A DNA stretch of 64,000 nt from an uncultured Roseburia sp. (lineage in GTDB: Bacteria > Bacillota > Clostridia > Lachnospirales > Lachnospiraceae). The position numbers and the translations under genes were made by a program. The stretch is taken from positions 186,001-250,000 of the forward strand of contig CAKRDK010000002.1 of NCBI GenBank assembly GCA_934309475.1, given 5' to 3'. The notes beneath the pieces were generated by a model. That model made no database searches and was not told the origin of the DNA. It saw only the letters and a list, made by a program, of their open reading frames with translations. Shown one piece after another: positions 10,301 through 18,735 of this stretch; position 1 is the first letter of the stretch; every line of letters begins with the position of its first letter.

Positions 10301-10509
10301 GCAACAGCCTCGGATACTTCTGTCTCTTCCACACTCTCCGTACCGTCATCCCCGGATGTCTCCTCCGTCACTTCGGTTGTCTCAACGCCTTCATTTTCCG
10401 ATAACTCCGTTACATCCCCTGTCTGTTTTGCATATACGGATACATCGCTGCCAACTGCAGTTAGCGTAACTGTGACTGCCATGCACCATGCCAAAATTCT
10501 TTTTTTCAT
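7384..10509 (-). CDS. Secreted papain-like (C1) protease with Big_2, FnIII and InlB-type repeats
   Basis: 1041 aa with a signal peptide (residues 1-28) and a Glu/Thr-rich spacer. A peptidase C1 domain begins near 135: the catalytic Cys is in YGTCWAFS (~150), His in NHAVTIVGW (~318) and Asn in LVRNSWG (~345). A region starting YYDNNYQYDG (about 390-560) matches the lectin-like domain usual in clostridial C1 proteases. Two Big_2 domains, an FnIII-like domain and three Listeria-Bacteroides (Flg_new) repeats follow, each of the last with a GYTFAGWYSD-type motif. It ends in Lys residues with no membrane anchor. It is likely an extracellular cysteine protease; the substrate is unknown. Its neighbour at 10578-12998 is a paralogue that does have a C-terminal membrane segment. 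A promoter-like pair lies in the short upstream gap. Confidence 0.92.
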   Translation of the reverse strand: MKKRILAWCMAVTVTLTAVGSDVSVYAKQTGDVTELSENEGVETTEVTEETSGDDGTESVEETEVSEAVAEEETEVSETVTEDVTEDTLEGTTEDVETIDVDASNGYISLPIEKEIGALAEDDVEAYQSSLPSSYITPNLPSIRDQNPYGTCWAFSAASLAELSILQNESADASSIDFSELHLAYFTNYSVTDPLGGTTGDSNTYTNPNTGFLDFGGNLMFAMYTLAGWTGAADETTAPYETASTVATSGLSSSLAYDDVAHMKNAYIINIAENPEAAKALIKELGGIGISYNASSFQYYNSTYNSYYNPNTVSTNHAVTIVGWNDDFPKENFTNTPAGDGAWLVRNSWGVDDYSYYGYFWMSYYEGSLSEAAYAFDFVSSDSDEYYDNNYQYDGSELTAYLYSTNSFANVFTVQGASEVLKAVSFDTGTTSETYTIQIYKNLINTSNPESGTLVDTVTGTTTYQGIYSVVLSKDIYLNKGDNYAVVVTLKRTDESPSIAYEYSAEINAQVNNTTVPWITCMASSSSGQSFYKSGTSWVDYGASGNGNFRIKAYTNNVSGSTAVTGVSVAADTTTIGVGGTTTVTATVAPSNATNQNVTWSSSNTSVATVAQNGVVTGVAGGTAKIIAKTSDGGYTASVTITVDNKILTGISLSKTSASLEKGGSLQLSVSYTPSNTTSDKTVTWSSSNTKVAKVSSKGVVTAIGYGTAAITATVGSCTATCTVTVNINTMKCVPIANSDGSVTISWDAVDGVTGYYVYRNGDCAKLIKDATTVTYTDTAANAGKTSYYYGVSAYYKGTGSTIYSGYYKVYVRYPVKYSLKGGTNSSDNPTYFTANNIGTKYTLADPTRKGYTFAGWYSDSSYKNKITSLTAKRKIVTVYAKWTEHKYTISFQGNGSTSGSMSKMTKLKYSKSYTLTKNAFKKKGYKFTGWNTKADGSGKTYKNAASVSKLTTKDGKTVKLYAQWKKVSYTITYKLNGGKNNSKNPAKYNVKTETIKLKKPTRKGYTFVGWYSDKSCKKKVTQIKKGSTGNKTLYAKWKKK

Positions 10510-10545
10510 CTTCTGACTCCTTCACAAAAAACTCCTAGTACCTTT

Positions 10546-10574
10546 ATCCTAACACCTCTCTCCCCGTTTTTCAA
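10546..10574 (-). promoter_or_regulatory. Promoter-like sequence for the 7384-10509 protease
   Basis: TTGAAA (10569-10574), a 17-bp spacer and TAGGAT (10546-10551) on the minus strand, 37 bp upstream of the ATG. It suggests this gene can be expressed apart from the upstream protease gene, which ends at 10578. Confidence 0.5.
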
Positions 10575-10577
10575 TTC

Positions 10578-12998
10578 CTATTCTCGCCTCTTTCGACGAA
10601 AAACCAGCATAATACAGCCACTTCCAAGCACAAGCATCATTCCGATGGTGCCTAACTGCTCTCCATCGTCACCGGTCTCCACTGTCTGTATCTGTTCTGC
10701 CGTTTGTGCAGTGCTCACACTCTGCACCACATCTTCTCCTTCTTCTACGCCGCTGTCTCCTCCTTCCTGCGTAACTTCGCCTTTTATCTGTTCTGTATCT
10801 TTTATCCATCTTGCGTATAAGGTGAAAATGTCATGTTTTGCAGTATCTATTTTTTTCACACGATTGGTATACGCAGAATCCGTATACCAGCCCGCAAAGG
10901 TATATCCTTTTCTTGTCGGTGAAGCCAGCGTAATCTCTTCCTCATCCGCGTAATATGCCGATGGATTCGATGCCGCATTCGTTCCCCCTGCCAAATGATA
11001 AGTCAGGAGATAATGCACGTAGCCCCAATTTAAAACATCACTTTCCACTTCACCTTTGGTCGATGTTACATACGTAACTACATAATATCCATAGTTTTCA
11101 TCCTGTAAAAATGTGGTGTCATCATAACTTGAAGCTGCCGCATCTGTCAGTTCCGTAAGAAGTTCCTCTTCTTCCGTCTCAAGATTGTAACGGTAAATCC
11201 GGTATCCGGTAATACCGTCCACGGTGTTCCAGCTGATTCGGTTACATCCAGCCTGCTCTGCCGTTACCTTCGTCTCAACTTCCGGCGGATACACATACAC
11301 ATAGCATTGTGCCGTTACATCTCCGGTCTGCGCCGTTATCACAGCAATTCCATACCCGACTGCTTTTACGTTTCCGTCTTTCACGGTTGCAACGCTTGTA
11401 TCGTCACTGCTCCATGTCACCTCACCGGTTCCGTTGAGTGTTGCTGTAAGACTCGCACTTTCCCCGCGGGCAAGCGCAATCTCCTGTTCTGAGAGTGCAA
11501 TCTCCGTTGCGACCTCCTCTGACGGTGTCTCTACCGTTGTATTCGTGTACGCTTTAATTCGTATATTACGGTTATTTGCGGCTCCGAAATCCTCCCACAC
11601 ACCGTTTTCTTTTACAAAGCTCTGCCCTGCTTCCGCAGATGTCTCGCACACCAGCCAGCTATCGTAATCGTATTCCATCATCATGCTTGGACTTCCCGCA
11701 GCGCGCGTGAGTGTAACCACCACTGCAAAATTCTGTCCTTCTGCCAGTGTCATTCCATCCACAGCCACCTGATAAAGCCCTGCAAATGTAGTCTCTCCAC
11801 TCTTTGTCTCAACGAGTGTTCCACTCTCCGGATTCGTCAGATCCGCCAAATCCCTATAAATGGAAATCTCGTAACTCTCATCTGTGGCATAGGTCTCAAA
11901 CGAAACCGCCTTTAATTCCTCTTCTTCTTTCTGCGCTTCAAAAATATTTGCAGTTGTAATTGTATTTCCATCCGATACCGGTACCGACTTCAGATAGTAA
12001 ATACTTCCGTCGTACTGATAGTTATTATCATAGTATTCTTCGCTCTGGCTGCTCACAAACTCAAACGCATAAGCCGCCTTAGAAAGCGTATTCTCCTCGT
12101 AGGACATCCAGAAATACCCATAATAATTCTCGCCTTCTACGCCCCAGCTGTTGCGTACTAACCATGCGCCATCACTTTGCGGGGTGTCGGTAAAATTTTC
12201 TTTTGGGAAATCATCATTCCAACCTACAATTGTAATTGCATGATTTACCGAGCGCTTATTTGGATTGTAATAAGAATTATATGTTCCATTGTAATAGGAT
12301 GCTGCGTTGCAATAACTTGTCGCCAGCCCGCCGTATTCTTTGATTAATTCTTTTGCCTCATCTGCATTTTCTTTTAAATTTACAATATAGGCATTTTTTA
12401 TGTGTGCCACGTCCTCGTAAGCATAAGATTCTTCAATTCCATCTTCCAATGCACTCAGACAGCTCTCATCATTGTAGGGCAGCACTTCTTCGCTTGCCGC
12501 ACCTTTCCAGTTTGCAAGTGTCTGCAGGGCAAGCATGATATTGCCACCCTGCTGCAAAAAATCACCTGCGGTGCTGCCGAGATAGTTCTTATCCCCAGCC
12601 GTGCCGCCTAACGGATCTTCCACCGTATGATAAGTAAAATATGCCAGCTGCAGTTCACTCAAGTCTAGTTCTAACTGCTCTGTCTTTCTCATATTTATCT
12701 CACCGAGTGCCAGAGATGCAAATGCCCAGCAGGAGCCGTACGCTCCCTGATTGCGTATCTCCGGCAAATTCTCCGTGACATAATAAGATTCTAATGGTGT
12801 GGCACTCCGCTGCAGTGCCACACCCGTTTCTTCTTCATCCCCCGTTGTTAAAGCCGGAACTTCGTCCTCACATGGAATCGAAATGTAACCGTCCGTCTGT
12901 TCTTCGGCTGCATTTACAATATCTGCCCTTCCGCCAAGCAAAAACAGTACAAATGCCATGCAAATCAATTTCCCTTTTCTCCGTTTCATCCTTAACAA
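10578..12998 (-). CDS. Surface papain-like (C1) protease with C-terminal membrane anchor
   Basis: 806 aa. A signal peptide is followed by a C1 domain with Cys in YGSCWAFA, His in NHAITIVGW and Asn in LVRNSWG, then the lectin-like region (YYDNNYQYDG), one Big_2 domain, one FnIII-like domain and one InlB-type repeat (GYTFAGWYTD). The C-terminus has VETGDDGEQ, a hydrophobic stretch and FRRKRRE. That is the layout of a sortase substrate, but with VETGD in place of LPXTG, so sorting is uncertain and simple membrane anchoring is possible. The start is probably TTG at 12998, with AGGAAGG placed correctly for it; an in-frame ATG nine bases on has a poor ribosome site. The gene lies 27 bp after the GH25 gene with no terminator seen, so the two are probably co-transcribed. 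Confidence 0.9.
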   Translation of the reverse strand: MLRMKRRKGKLICMAFVLFLLGGRADIVNAAEEQTDGYISIPCEDEVPALTTGDEEETGVALQRSATPLESYYVTENLPEIRNQGAYGSCWAFASLALGEINMRKTEQLELDLSELQLAYFTYHTVEDPLGGTAGDKNYLGSTAGDFLQQGGNIMLALQTLANWKGAASEEVLPYNDESCLSALEDGIEESYAYEDVAHIKNAYIVNLKENADEAKELIKEYGGLATSYCNAASYYNGTYNSYYNPNKRSVNHAITIVGWNDDFPKENFTDTPQSDGAWLVRNSWGVEGENYYGYFWMSYEENTLSKAAYAFEFVSSQSEEYYDNNYQYDGSIYYLKSVPVSDGNTITTANIFEAQKEEEELKAVSFETYATDESYEISIYRDLADLTNPESGTLVETKSGETTFAGLYQVAVDGMTLAEGQNFAVVVTLTRAAGSPSMMMEYDYDSWLVCETSAEAGQSFVKENGVWEDFGAANNRNIRIKAYTNTTVETPSEEVATEIALSEQEIALARGESASLTATLNGTGEVTWSSDDTSVATVKDGNVKAVGYGIAVITAQTGDVTAQCYVYVYPPEVETKVTAEQAGCNRISWNTVDGITGYRIYRYNLETEEEELLTELTDAAASSYDDTTFLQDENYGYYVVTYVTSTKGEVESDVLNWGYVHYLLTYHLAGGTNAASNPSAYYADEEEITLASPTRKGYTFAGWYTDSAYTNRVKKIDTAKHDIFTLYARWIKDTEQIKGEVTQEGGDSGVEEGEDVVQSVSTAQTAEQIQTVETGDDGEQLGTIGMMLVLGSGCIMLVFRRKRRE

Positions 12999-13025
12999 CC
13001 AAGCCTTCCTCTCTTTGTATCTTTT

Positions 13026-16000
13026 TTAAAATGCTACATCCAGGTCAACATTTCCGGAAATTCCAGATACGCTTCCCGTGCTGCTATACTGCCACATAAT
13101 GACATTTCCGGCTCCGGTGTAGCCATGTCCTAAACTCTTATCGCGGTATCTTGCAATCCAGATATCCATTCCTGCAAGTCTTGCATTGACAAACGCACTG
13201 TTGAGCCAGTTCAGGTTCGCATACAACGCGGATCTGTAACTTGCCCCGTTTATCGTATTGTAAAATGCCCATGCAATGTCGGTCCGGGTCGAACTGTCCG
13301 TAGCTGCCAGAATGGAGGAATCCTCCATGTCAAATGCAACCGGGAATTCCAGTCCCTTTCCACCGAGCATTCCAATTACCGTATATGCCTCATTTACTGC
13401 CGCATCCGTAGATGTTGCGTATGTATAATCGTAAACTCCGATTAACAGTCCTGCGCTTCTCGCATTCGCATAGTTTGTCTCAAAATAGACATCCTTTTCT
13501 CCACCGTGGCAGAGACGAATCATAACAAAATCTGCTCCGGTTGCCTTGACTGCGTTAAAATCAATCGTTCCCTGCCATTTTGAAACATCCAAACCATTCA
13601 TGGTTTTCTTGACTGTGACAGAAACGTATCTTGTAATTCCATTTGCTTTTACCGTTATTGTCGCAGTTCCCTCTACCACTCCGTAAATCACACCGCCGCT
13701 TACGGTTGCAACAGATGGATTATCACTCGACCAGGTAACTTCTGCTGTAGGACTCGTTCCCGCTATGACGGTATTCGTAAATCCTTGCTGTACGGTTACT
13801 TTTGTTGCACTCAGATCGAGCACTGCCGCCATAGCCGATACTTTTTTACTCATCTTACCCTCTGTGTCATTTCTGACTGCCACAACTTTATAATAATAGG
13901 TCGTGCCGCTGGTCAGCTTTTTGTTGGTATATGTTGTATCTGTGATTCCTTTTTTGATTGCCTTATACGTTCCATCTGCCGTCGTACTGCGGTAAACCGT
14001 GTAGGACTTAGCGCCTGACACAGCATTCCAGGTAAGTACAATCCGATTTGCATTCTGTGGCGTTGCCTTTAATCCGGTTACTTTCTCCGGTCTTGCTGTT
14101 CCTGCTTTCACAGAAGAATAGTTTGAATTAATGTTCTTACCTTTTTTATTTGTTGTGTATGCTCTTACCTGATAATAATACTTCTTTCCTGTCTTAAGAC
14201 CTGTATCCTGATAAGATGTCGTGCTGCCGGATTTCACTTTTCCGACCTGCGTATAATCTCCATCCTTTTTCGTACTGCGGTAAATTTTATAACCGCTTGC
14301 TCCTTTTACCTTGCTCCAGGTAATTTCAAGCGTATTGTAATTCTTTGATGATATCTTAGAAATCTTTGGCGCAGCCGGAATCGGTTTCGCAGATTTCACA
14401 TTAGATGCTGCGCTCCATACATTCTTTCCGCTCACCTTACAATATGCTTTTACTTTATAGTAATATTTCGTTCCTGTAGAAAGGTTTGTATCTTTATATT
14501 TCTGTGTACTGCCTGATTTTATCGTTGCTATCTTCTTGTATTTGCCATCCTTTGACGTGCTCCGGTATACGGCATAACCTGAAACATAACCGTCAGATGC
14601 GTTGCCTTTTACTTTTGACCAAGTGATTGTCACACTGTTGTAACCGGAAGATACCGCTTTCTTTACCTTTGTTGCAGCCGGTACCGGTTTTGCAGAAACT
14701 TTCGATGAAAAATTACTGTATACGTTTGTCTTGTTTACTTTACAGTATGCCTTAATCCGGTAATAATACTTTGTTCCTGTCTTTAACGATGTATCAGTGT
14801 AACTCGTCTTGGTTCCGTCTTTGACTGTTGCTATTTTCTTATAGGTTCCGTTCTTCTCCTTGCTGCGATAAATCTCATAACCGGTTACATAGCCATTCTC
14901 CTCGGTTCCTTTTACCTTTGACCAGGTAAGTTTCACGCTGTTATACGATTTCGATGCTGCTTTCACGGTTGTCGCAGCCGGTTTTATGGTCGCACTTTTT
15001 TTCGAAGAATAGGACGAATAGGCAATGTCTGAGCCCTTCACTTTCGCACTTCTTATCTTGTAGGTATACTTTGTTCCCGTAGTAAGTTTTTTATCTGTAT
15101 ACGTGTACGCGCTGGTTCCATCTACCGCTTCCACCGTTGCCACTTTTTTATAAGAGGAATCGCTCTCTGCTTTCCGGTAAATCTCATAATAATCTTCTTT
15201 ATCGGAAGTTGCCTTCCACTCAAGCAATGCTGTCTTATAAGATTGGGATGTCACTCCTGTTATGGTAACTGCAGTCAGCTTCGGTGTTGCTATCAAAATA
15301 TTAGAATCTGCTCCGACCACAATCTTTCCGGAACTCTTGGTGACATAACCTGCAACTTTTATCTGATATTCCTTATCGTGTGTCAGTCCGGTCAATTTGA
15401 AGGTCAAATCCGATGTATCTTTCATCGAACTGGAGGCTTTTGCATTTCTCACGCCGTTCTTATAACGATATACATCATATCCGGTGGACGTCTTGATCAA
15501 TTCTCCTACAATTGTACTTTCATCCCCATTTACGAGGTAAATATAATATCCACAGTTTTTAGATGGAAGTGCCACGCTTTTCCACTGAACCTTTACTGCA
15601 CTATAAGACGTTGAAACCTGACTGACTGTCGGTGCCGTCGGACAGGTTGTCGTACTTACCGGCTCGGAATAAGATGCGTAAACTTTCTTGCTGTTAACGA
15701 CACGATAAGCACGCACTTTATAATAGTACGTCTTTGCTGCTTTCAAATCGCTGTCCACATAACTCGTCTTTTTTGCACCTTCTAACGTTGCAATCTTCGT
15801 GTAATCTCCTGCTTTTTTTGCTGCACGATAAATCACGTACCCATCTGCTCCACTGATTTTATTCCAGTTCACCTTTGCAGATGTCAGCGTAATCTCTGAC
15901 AGTGACACTACGGTCTGTTCTAACGCTGGTTTTACTTTCACCGTATTGGAGTTATCACTATACTGCGTTTTGTTATTGGATTTGCAATATGCCACCATAT

Positions 16001-16856
16001 AATACTGGTAAGTCTCACCTGTTGTAACACTTGTATCCTGATAAGAGACGGTCGATGCACCTGTAAGCGTTGTTACCTTACTGTAACTGCTTTCTCCGGA
16101 TGCTTTTCTGTAAATCACATATCCATCCGCATCCTCAATCTGTTCCCATGCAAGCGTCACTGTCTGATATGTGGAAGCTGACACCGCAAGCACCGGTGCC
16201 TCTAACGTTCTGCACACAGACTTTTCCTCAGACCATTCTCCATAGGCCACACTTTCATCGCTTCCTGCATAGGCACGAATCTTATAGGTGTAAGTAACTC
16301 CCACGGAAAAATTATCTTTATCCGTGTAACTCGTTGTGGATGCGCCATCTATCTGCGTGAGCAGTGTATAGCTTCCGCTGTCTGTCTTCCGGTAAATCTC
16401 ATATCCGTCTGCATCCTCTACTTCCTGCCATGCAAGTGATACCTCCGTATTCGAAGCCAACGCAACGCTGTCCCATACAACTGTCTCTACGGCTGCTGCG
16501 TCCTCTACCACTTCTATCTCAGTGTCTTCCGTAGTTTCTGTATCCTCTGTCGACTCCGTATCTTCCGTCTCGGTGTCTTCTGTTTCCGTTGCTTCCTCTG
16601 TCTCAGTCTCTTCGATTCCTTCCGTATCCTCCGCAACTTCGGTCGGCTCCTCTGTCTCGGTGCCCTCCGTAACCTCGGTTGCTGTGATATTCTCTGTATC
16701 ATCTAAGACTTCCGTCGCTTCCTCTTCTGTATCCGCCTGGCTTTCCACCACTTCCTGCTGCGGTAAGGACGCCGCCCACGCAACACTGCTTGAATCTAAA
16801 AGTGTCGCCGCGACTAACGTGATACATAATGCTCTCTTTATATATTGTTTACGCAC
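13026..16856 (-). CDS. Secreted GH25 lysozyme with nine FnIII repeats and a Big_2 domain
   Basis: 1276 aa. A signal peptide (to about residue 28) and a Glu/Thr spacer are followed by nine FnIII-like repeats (about 130-1000; GYxIYRST and TYYYK motifs), a Big_2 domain (TWSSDNPSVATVSGG) and a C-terminal GH25 muramidase (about 1084-1276). The catalytic acids are in GLDVSKWQG and FPVAFDMEDS. GH25 enzymes cut the MurNAc-GlcNAc bond of peptidoglycan. Start is GTG at 16856, with AAGGAGG eight bases upstream. It is probably the first gene of a pair with the C1 protease at 10578. The upstream region is an array of palindromes carrying an extended -10 box. The large FnIII array, longer than the enzyme itself, suggests surface display or reach across the wall. 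Confidence 0.92.
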   Translation of the reverse strand: MRKQYIKRALCITLVAATLLDSSSVAWAASLPQQEVVESQADTEEEATEVLDDTENITATEVTEGTETEEPTEVAEDTEGIEETETEEATETEDTETEDTESTEDTETTEDTEIEVVEDAAAVETVVWDSVALASNTEVSLAWQEVEDADGYEIYRKTDSGSYTLLTQIDGASTTSYTDKDNFSVGVTYTYKIRAYAGSDESVAYGEWSEEKSVCRTLEAPVLAVSASTYQTVTLAWEQIEDADGYVIYRKASGESSYSKVTTLTGASTVSYQDTSVTTGETYQYYMVAYCKSNNKTQYSDNSNTVKVKPALEQTVVSLSEITLTSAKVNWNKISGADGYVIYRAAKKAGDYTKIATLEGAKKTSYVDSDLKAAKTYYYKVRAYRVVNSKKVYASYSEPVSTTTCPTAPTVSQVSTSYSAVKVQWKSVALPSKNCGYYIYLVNGDESTIVGELIKTSTGYDVYRYKNGVRNAKASSSMKDTSDLTFKLTGLTHDKEYQIKVAGYVTKSSGKIVVGADSNILIATPKLTAVTITGVTSQSYKTALLEWKATSDKEDYYEIYRKAESDSSYKKVATVEAVDGTSAYTYTDKKLTTGTKYTYKIRSAKVKGSDIAYSSYSSKKSATIKPAATTVKAASKSYNSVKLTWSKVKGTEENGYVTGYEIYRSKEKNGTYKKIATVKDGTKTSYTDTSLKTGTKYYYRIKAYCKVNKTNVYSNFSSKVSAKPVPAATKVKKAVSSGYNSVTITWSKVKGNASDGYVSGYAVYRSTSKDGKYKKIATIKSGSTQKYKDTNLSTGTKYYYKVKAYCKVSGKNVWSAASNVKSAKPIPAAPKISKISSKNYNTLEITWSKVKGASGYKIYRSTKKDGDYTQVGKVKSGSTTSYQDTGLKTGKKYYYQVRAYTTNKKGKNINSNYSSVKAGTARPEKVTGLKATPQNANRIVLTWNAVSGAKSYTVYRSTTADGTYKAIKKGITDTTYTNKKLTSGTTYYYKVVAVRNDTEGKMSKKVSAMAAVLDLSATKVTVQQGFTNTVIAGTSPTAEVTWSSDNPSVATVSGGVIYGVVEGTATITVKANGITRYVSVTVKKTMNGLDVSKWQGTIDFNAVKATGADFVMIRLCHGGEKDVYFETNYANARSAGLLIGVYDYTYATSTDAAVNEAYTVIGMLGGKGLEFPVAFDMEDSSILAATDSSTRTDIAWAFYNTINGASYRSALYANLNWLNSAFVNARLAGMDIWIARYRDKSLGHGYTGAGNVIMWQYSSTGSVSGISGNVDLDVAF

Positions 16857-16876
16857 TTTATTTCCTCCTTTTCCTT

Positions 16877-16990
16877 TGCGCTCATTATATCATGAACTTC
16901 GTTCATGATGCCTGCGGCTGATACCTATGCGCATTCGCGCAGGATATAATTCGCTGCGCTCATTATATCATATCCCGCGCAATTTCGCGC
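16877..16990. repeat. Cluster of short palindromes (REP-like element)
   Basis: Four inverted repeats lie head to tail: 16889-16909 (9-bp arms, loop TTC), 16928-16941 (5-bp arms), 16943-16969 (GATATAAT arms, 11-nt loop) and about 16976-16990 (GCG-rich). A 17-bp direct repeat, TGCGCTCATTATATCAT, occurs at 16877-16893 and 16955-16971. There is no ORF. This looks like a dispersed palindromic element rather than a simple terminator. Each copy of the direct repeat carries TGATATAAT on the minus strand. Confidence 0.7.
16884..16892 (-). promoter_or_regulatory. Extended -10 box within the palindromic repeat
   Basis: TGATATAAT on the minus strand matches an extended -10 promoter, 28 bp upstream of the GH25 GTG start. 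The -35 region is poor. If active, the repeat element supplies the promoter of the GH25/protease pair. Confidence 0.4.
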
Positions 16991-17025
16991 AAAAAAATAG
17001 AGCAGACGTCATTTTGTCTGCTCTA
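16991..17025 (-). terminator. Intrinsic terminator after the 503-aa FnIII protein gene
   Basis: A 9-10 bp perfect stem (16999-17007 with 17016-17024, loop of 8) is followed on the minus strand by seven Ts (16991-16997), 15 bp past the stop at 17040. Confidence 0.88.
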
Positions 17026-17039
17026 CTTTACAATTCCTG

Positions 17040-18551
17040 CTATTTTCGTTTACTGTATCGAAAGTATGGTGTTGATTTGTAGGTCTTATCCCCAACTTTC
17101 ATGTTGGCTACTATCGTATAATAATATACGGTTCCCTCTTTCAACTTATTATTTCCATATTTTTTACATGTGACATTCGTTTTTGTAGTTGTGCATATTT
17201 TCTTACCACGACTATTTTTGTCTTTGGAAACATAAACCGTATAACTGGTCGCTCTCTTCACCGAAGACCATGACACCTTTTGTGATGATGTCGATGCATT
17301 CTTAACTTTAACCTCTTTCGGGTCACCCGACATATAAATCACATTGGACCATTTTCCATATACTTTCTTGTTATTTATCGTCGTATACGCACGTACCTTC
17401 GCCATATAGAACTGGCCAACGGCAACTTTTTCAGAAGTAAGAATTACATTGCTGGAACTTTTGCCTTCCTCAACTTTTTTGTCATACTTCTTGGATGAAC
17501 CATTGTATTTGTACACAATCCAATGATATCCGTTCGCGTTACTAACCTTATTAGCATTGATACGGGCACCTTTTTTCGTGTAAAAAATATCACATTTCAA
17601 ACCGCTTACCTGGGTTGGCTTCAATTTCGCAACAAGTTTTTTCCACGACTTACTCACCGCTTTATAGGTATCATTTCCCGTATAAGCATACACATAAACA
17701 ACATATTTTGTATTCTCAGATAGTTTTGTCAGCTTAATTTTATTTGTCGTCACGTATTTTGTAACTTTCGTGGCTCCATCAATAGCAGGCTTATATTCCA
17801 CTTTATATCCATTTGCGCCTTCTACCGCATCCCATTGAACCGTTGTCGATGTCGTAGACGTTTTATCGTTAATCTGACTAACGGAGGCTGTCTTTGCCGT
17901 CGGCTTTGTGAATACTTCAACTGTAGCTGCTGTTGTCGTATCTGTGCTCACATATACCCTGACATAATATTTCTTTCCAGCAGTCAGGTTCTTAATTTCG
18001 CACGATGTCTGCGCTGTCACATCTGCACTTATCCATTTTGTATTATCACTGCTCCACTCTACCGTATATAACTTTCCTGTGGCATTCCATTCTACTTTCA
18101 CCGATTGAGCTGTATCACTTGTCTGCTTCAAGCCTGTTATCTTAGTGGTTGTTGTACTAGAAGAACCCGATGATGAACCGGAAGATGCCGTTGTCACCTC
18201 TAATTCCTCTGTTTCCAATTCATCCTCTGATTCTGTATCCTTTGTATCTTTGATACTTTCTTTCGTTATTGCTTCTGTATCTTCTGTCTCTTCCACAGTA
18301 CTTTCCGTCTCAGTCTCCGATATCTCTTCGGACGCCTCTTCCGCTGCCTCCTCGGTATCCTCAACAGCTTCTTCTGTTGCCGCCTCAACTTCCGCTTCTG
18401 TATCCTGCTCTGAAAAATCCGTATCCACTGTCTCGACAGCGTCATCACCCGCGGTCTCTGCTGCTAATGTCGTCACATTTCCAGCTTCTCCTACTAGTGT
18501 CATCACAGATAACGCCAAACAAAACCATTTTTTTAATTTCCTTATATTCAT
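17040..18551 (-). CDS. Secreted protein with acidic spacer and four FnIII-like domains
   Basis: 503 aa. The signal peptide (FCLALSVMTLVGEAGNVTTL) is nearly the same as that of the PPC protein at 18736, so the two genes share an ancestor at least at their 5' ends. Residues about 33-130 are Glu/Thr/Ser-rich. Four FnIII-like domains follow (about 140-503), with WNATGKLYTVEWSSDN in the first and TSYTVYVSKDK in the last. No catalytic domain, sortase signal or known wall-binding module is visible, so it is likely a structural or adhesive surface protein. It has its own consensus promoter (18611-18638) and terminator. The basic C-terminus (YFRYSKRK) could touch anionic wall polymer, which is inference. 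Confidence 0.85.
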   Translation of the reverse strand: MNIRKLKKWFCLALSVMTLVGEAGNVTTLAAETAGDDAVETVDTDFSEQDTEAEVEAATEEAVEDTEEAAEEASEEISETETESTVEETEDTEAITKESIKDTKDTESEDELETEELEVTTASSGSSSGSSSTTTTKITGLKQTSDTAQSVKVEWNATGKLYTVEWSSDNTKWISADVTAQTSCEIKNLTAGKKYYVRVYVSTDTTTAATVEVFTKPTAKTASVSQINDKTSTTSTTVQWDAVEGANGYKVEYKPAIDGATKVTKYVTTNKIKLTKLSENTKYVVYVYAYTGNDTYKAVSKSWKKLVAKLKPTQVSGLKCDIFYTKKGARINANKVSNANGYHWIVYKYNGSSKKYDKKVEEGKSSSNVILTSEKVAVGQFYMAKVRAYTTINNKKVYGKWSNVIYMSGDPKEVKVKNASTSSQKVSWSSVKRATSYTVYVSKDKNSRGKKICTTTKTNVTCKKYGNNKLKEGTVYYYTIVANMKVGDKTYKSTPYFRYSKRK

Positions 18552-18610
18552 ATTATACTCTCCATTTCCACGCAGTTTTGCGCATTCTCCTACCTCAATT
18601 AAGTAAAGAA

Positions 18611-18638
18611 ATTATACCATATTTATCCTGTCTGTCAA
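18611..18638 (-). promoter_or_regulatory. Consensus promoter for the 503-aa FnIII protein
   Basis: TTGACA (18633-18638), a 16-bp spacer and TATAAT (18611-18616) with TGG just upstream of the -10. Its AAATATGGTATAATTT core is shared exactly with the promoter at 21231-21258. Confidence 0.85.
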
Positions 18639-18681
18639 AACTTACCGCCACCTTTTTTCATCTCATTCCGAATATTTTCGC

Positions 18682-18721
18682 AAAAAAACAGAACCCACAC
18701 ACCATAAGTGTCAGGCTCTGT
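18682..18721 (-). terminator. Intrinsic terminator after the PPC/FnIII protein gene
   Basis: An imperfect stem (arms at about 18688-18704 and 18708-18721, several G-U pairs and a bulge) is followed on the minus strand by seven Ts, 15 bp past the stop at 18736. Confidence 0.75.
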
Positions 18722-18735
18722 CCCATTTTCATCTT

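Noticed and set aside
10578..10680. Classical LPXTG sortase signal at the end of the second C1 protease
   Set aside because: The tail has VETGD, not LPXTG; only a possible variant signal or a plain membrane anchor is claimed.
16522..16908. Long Ser/Val-rich plus-strand reading frames opposite acidic spacers (also near 10268, 18145, 25980)
   Set aside because: These are the antisense reading of Glu/Thr repeat codons; they lack ribosome sites and family motifs.
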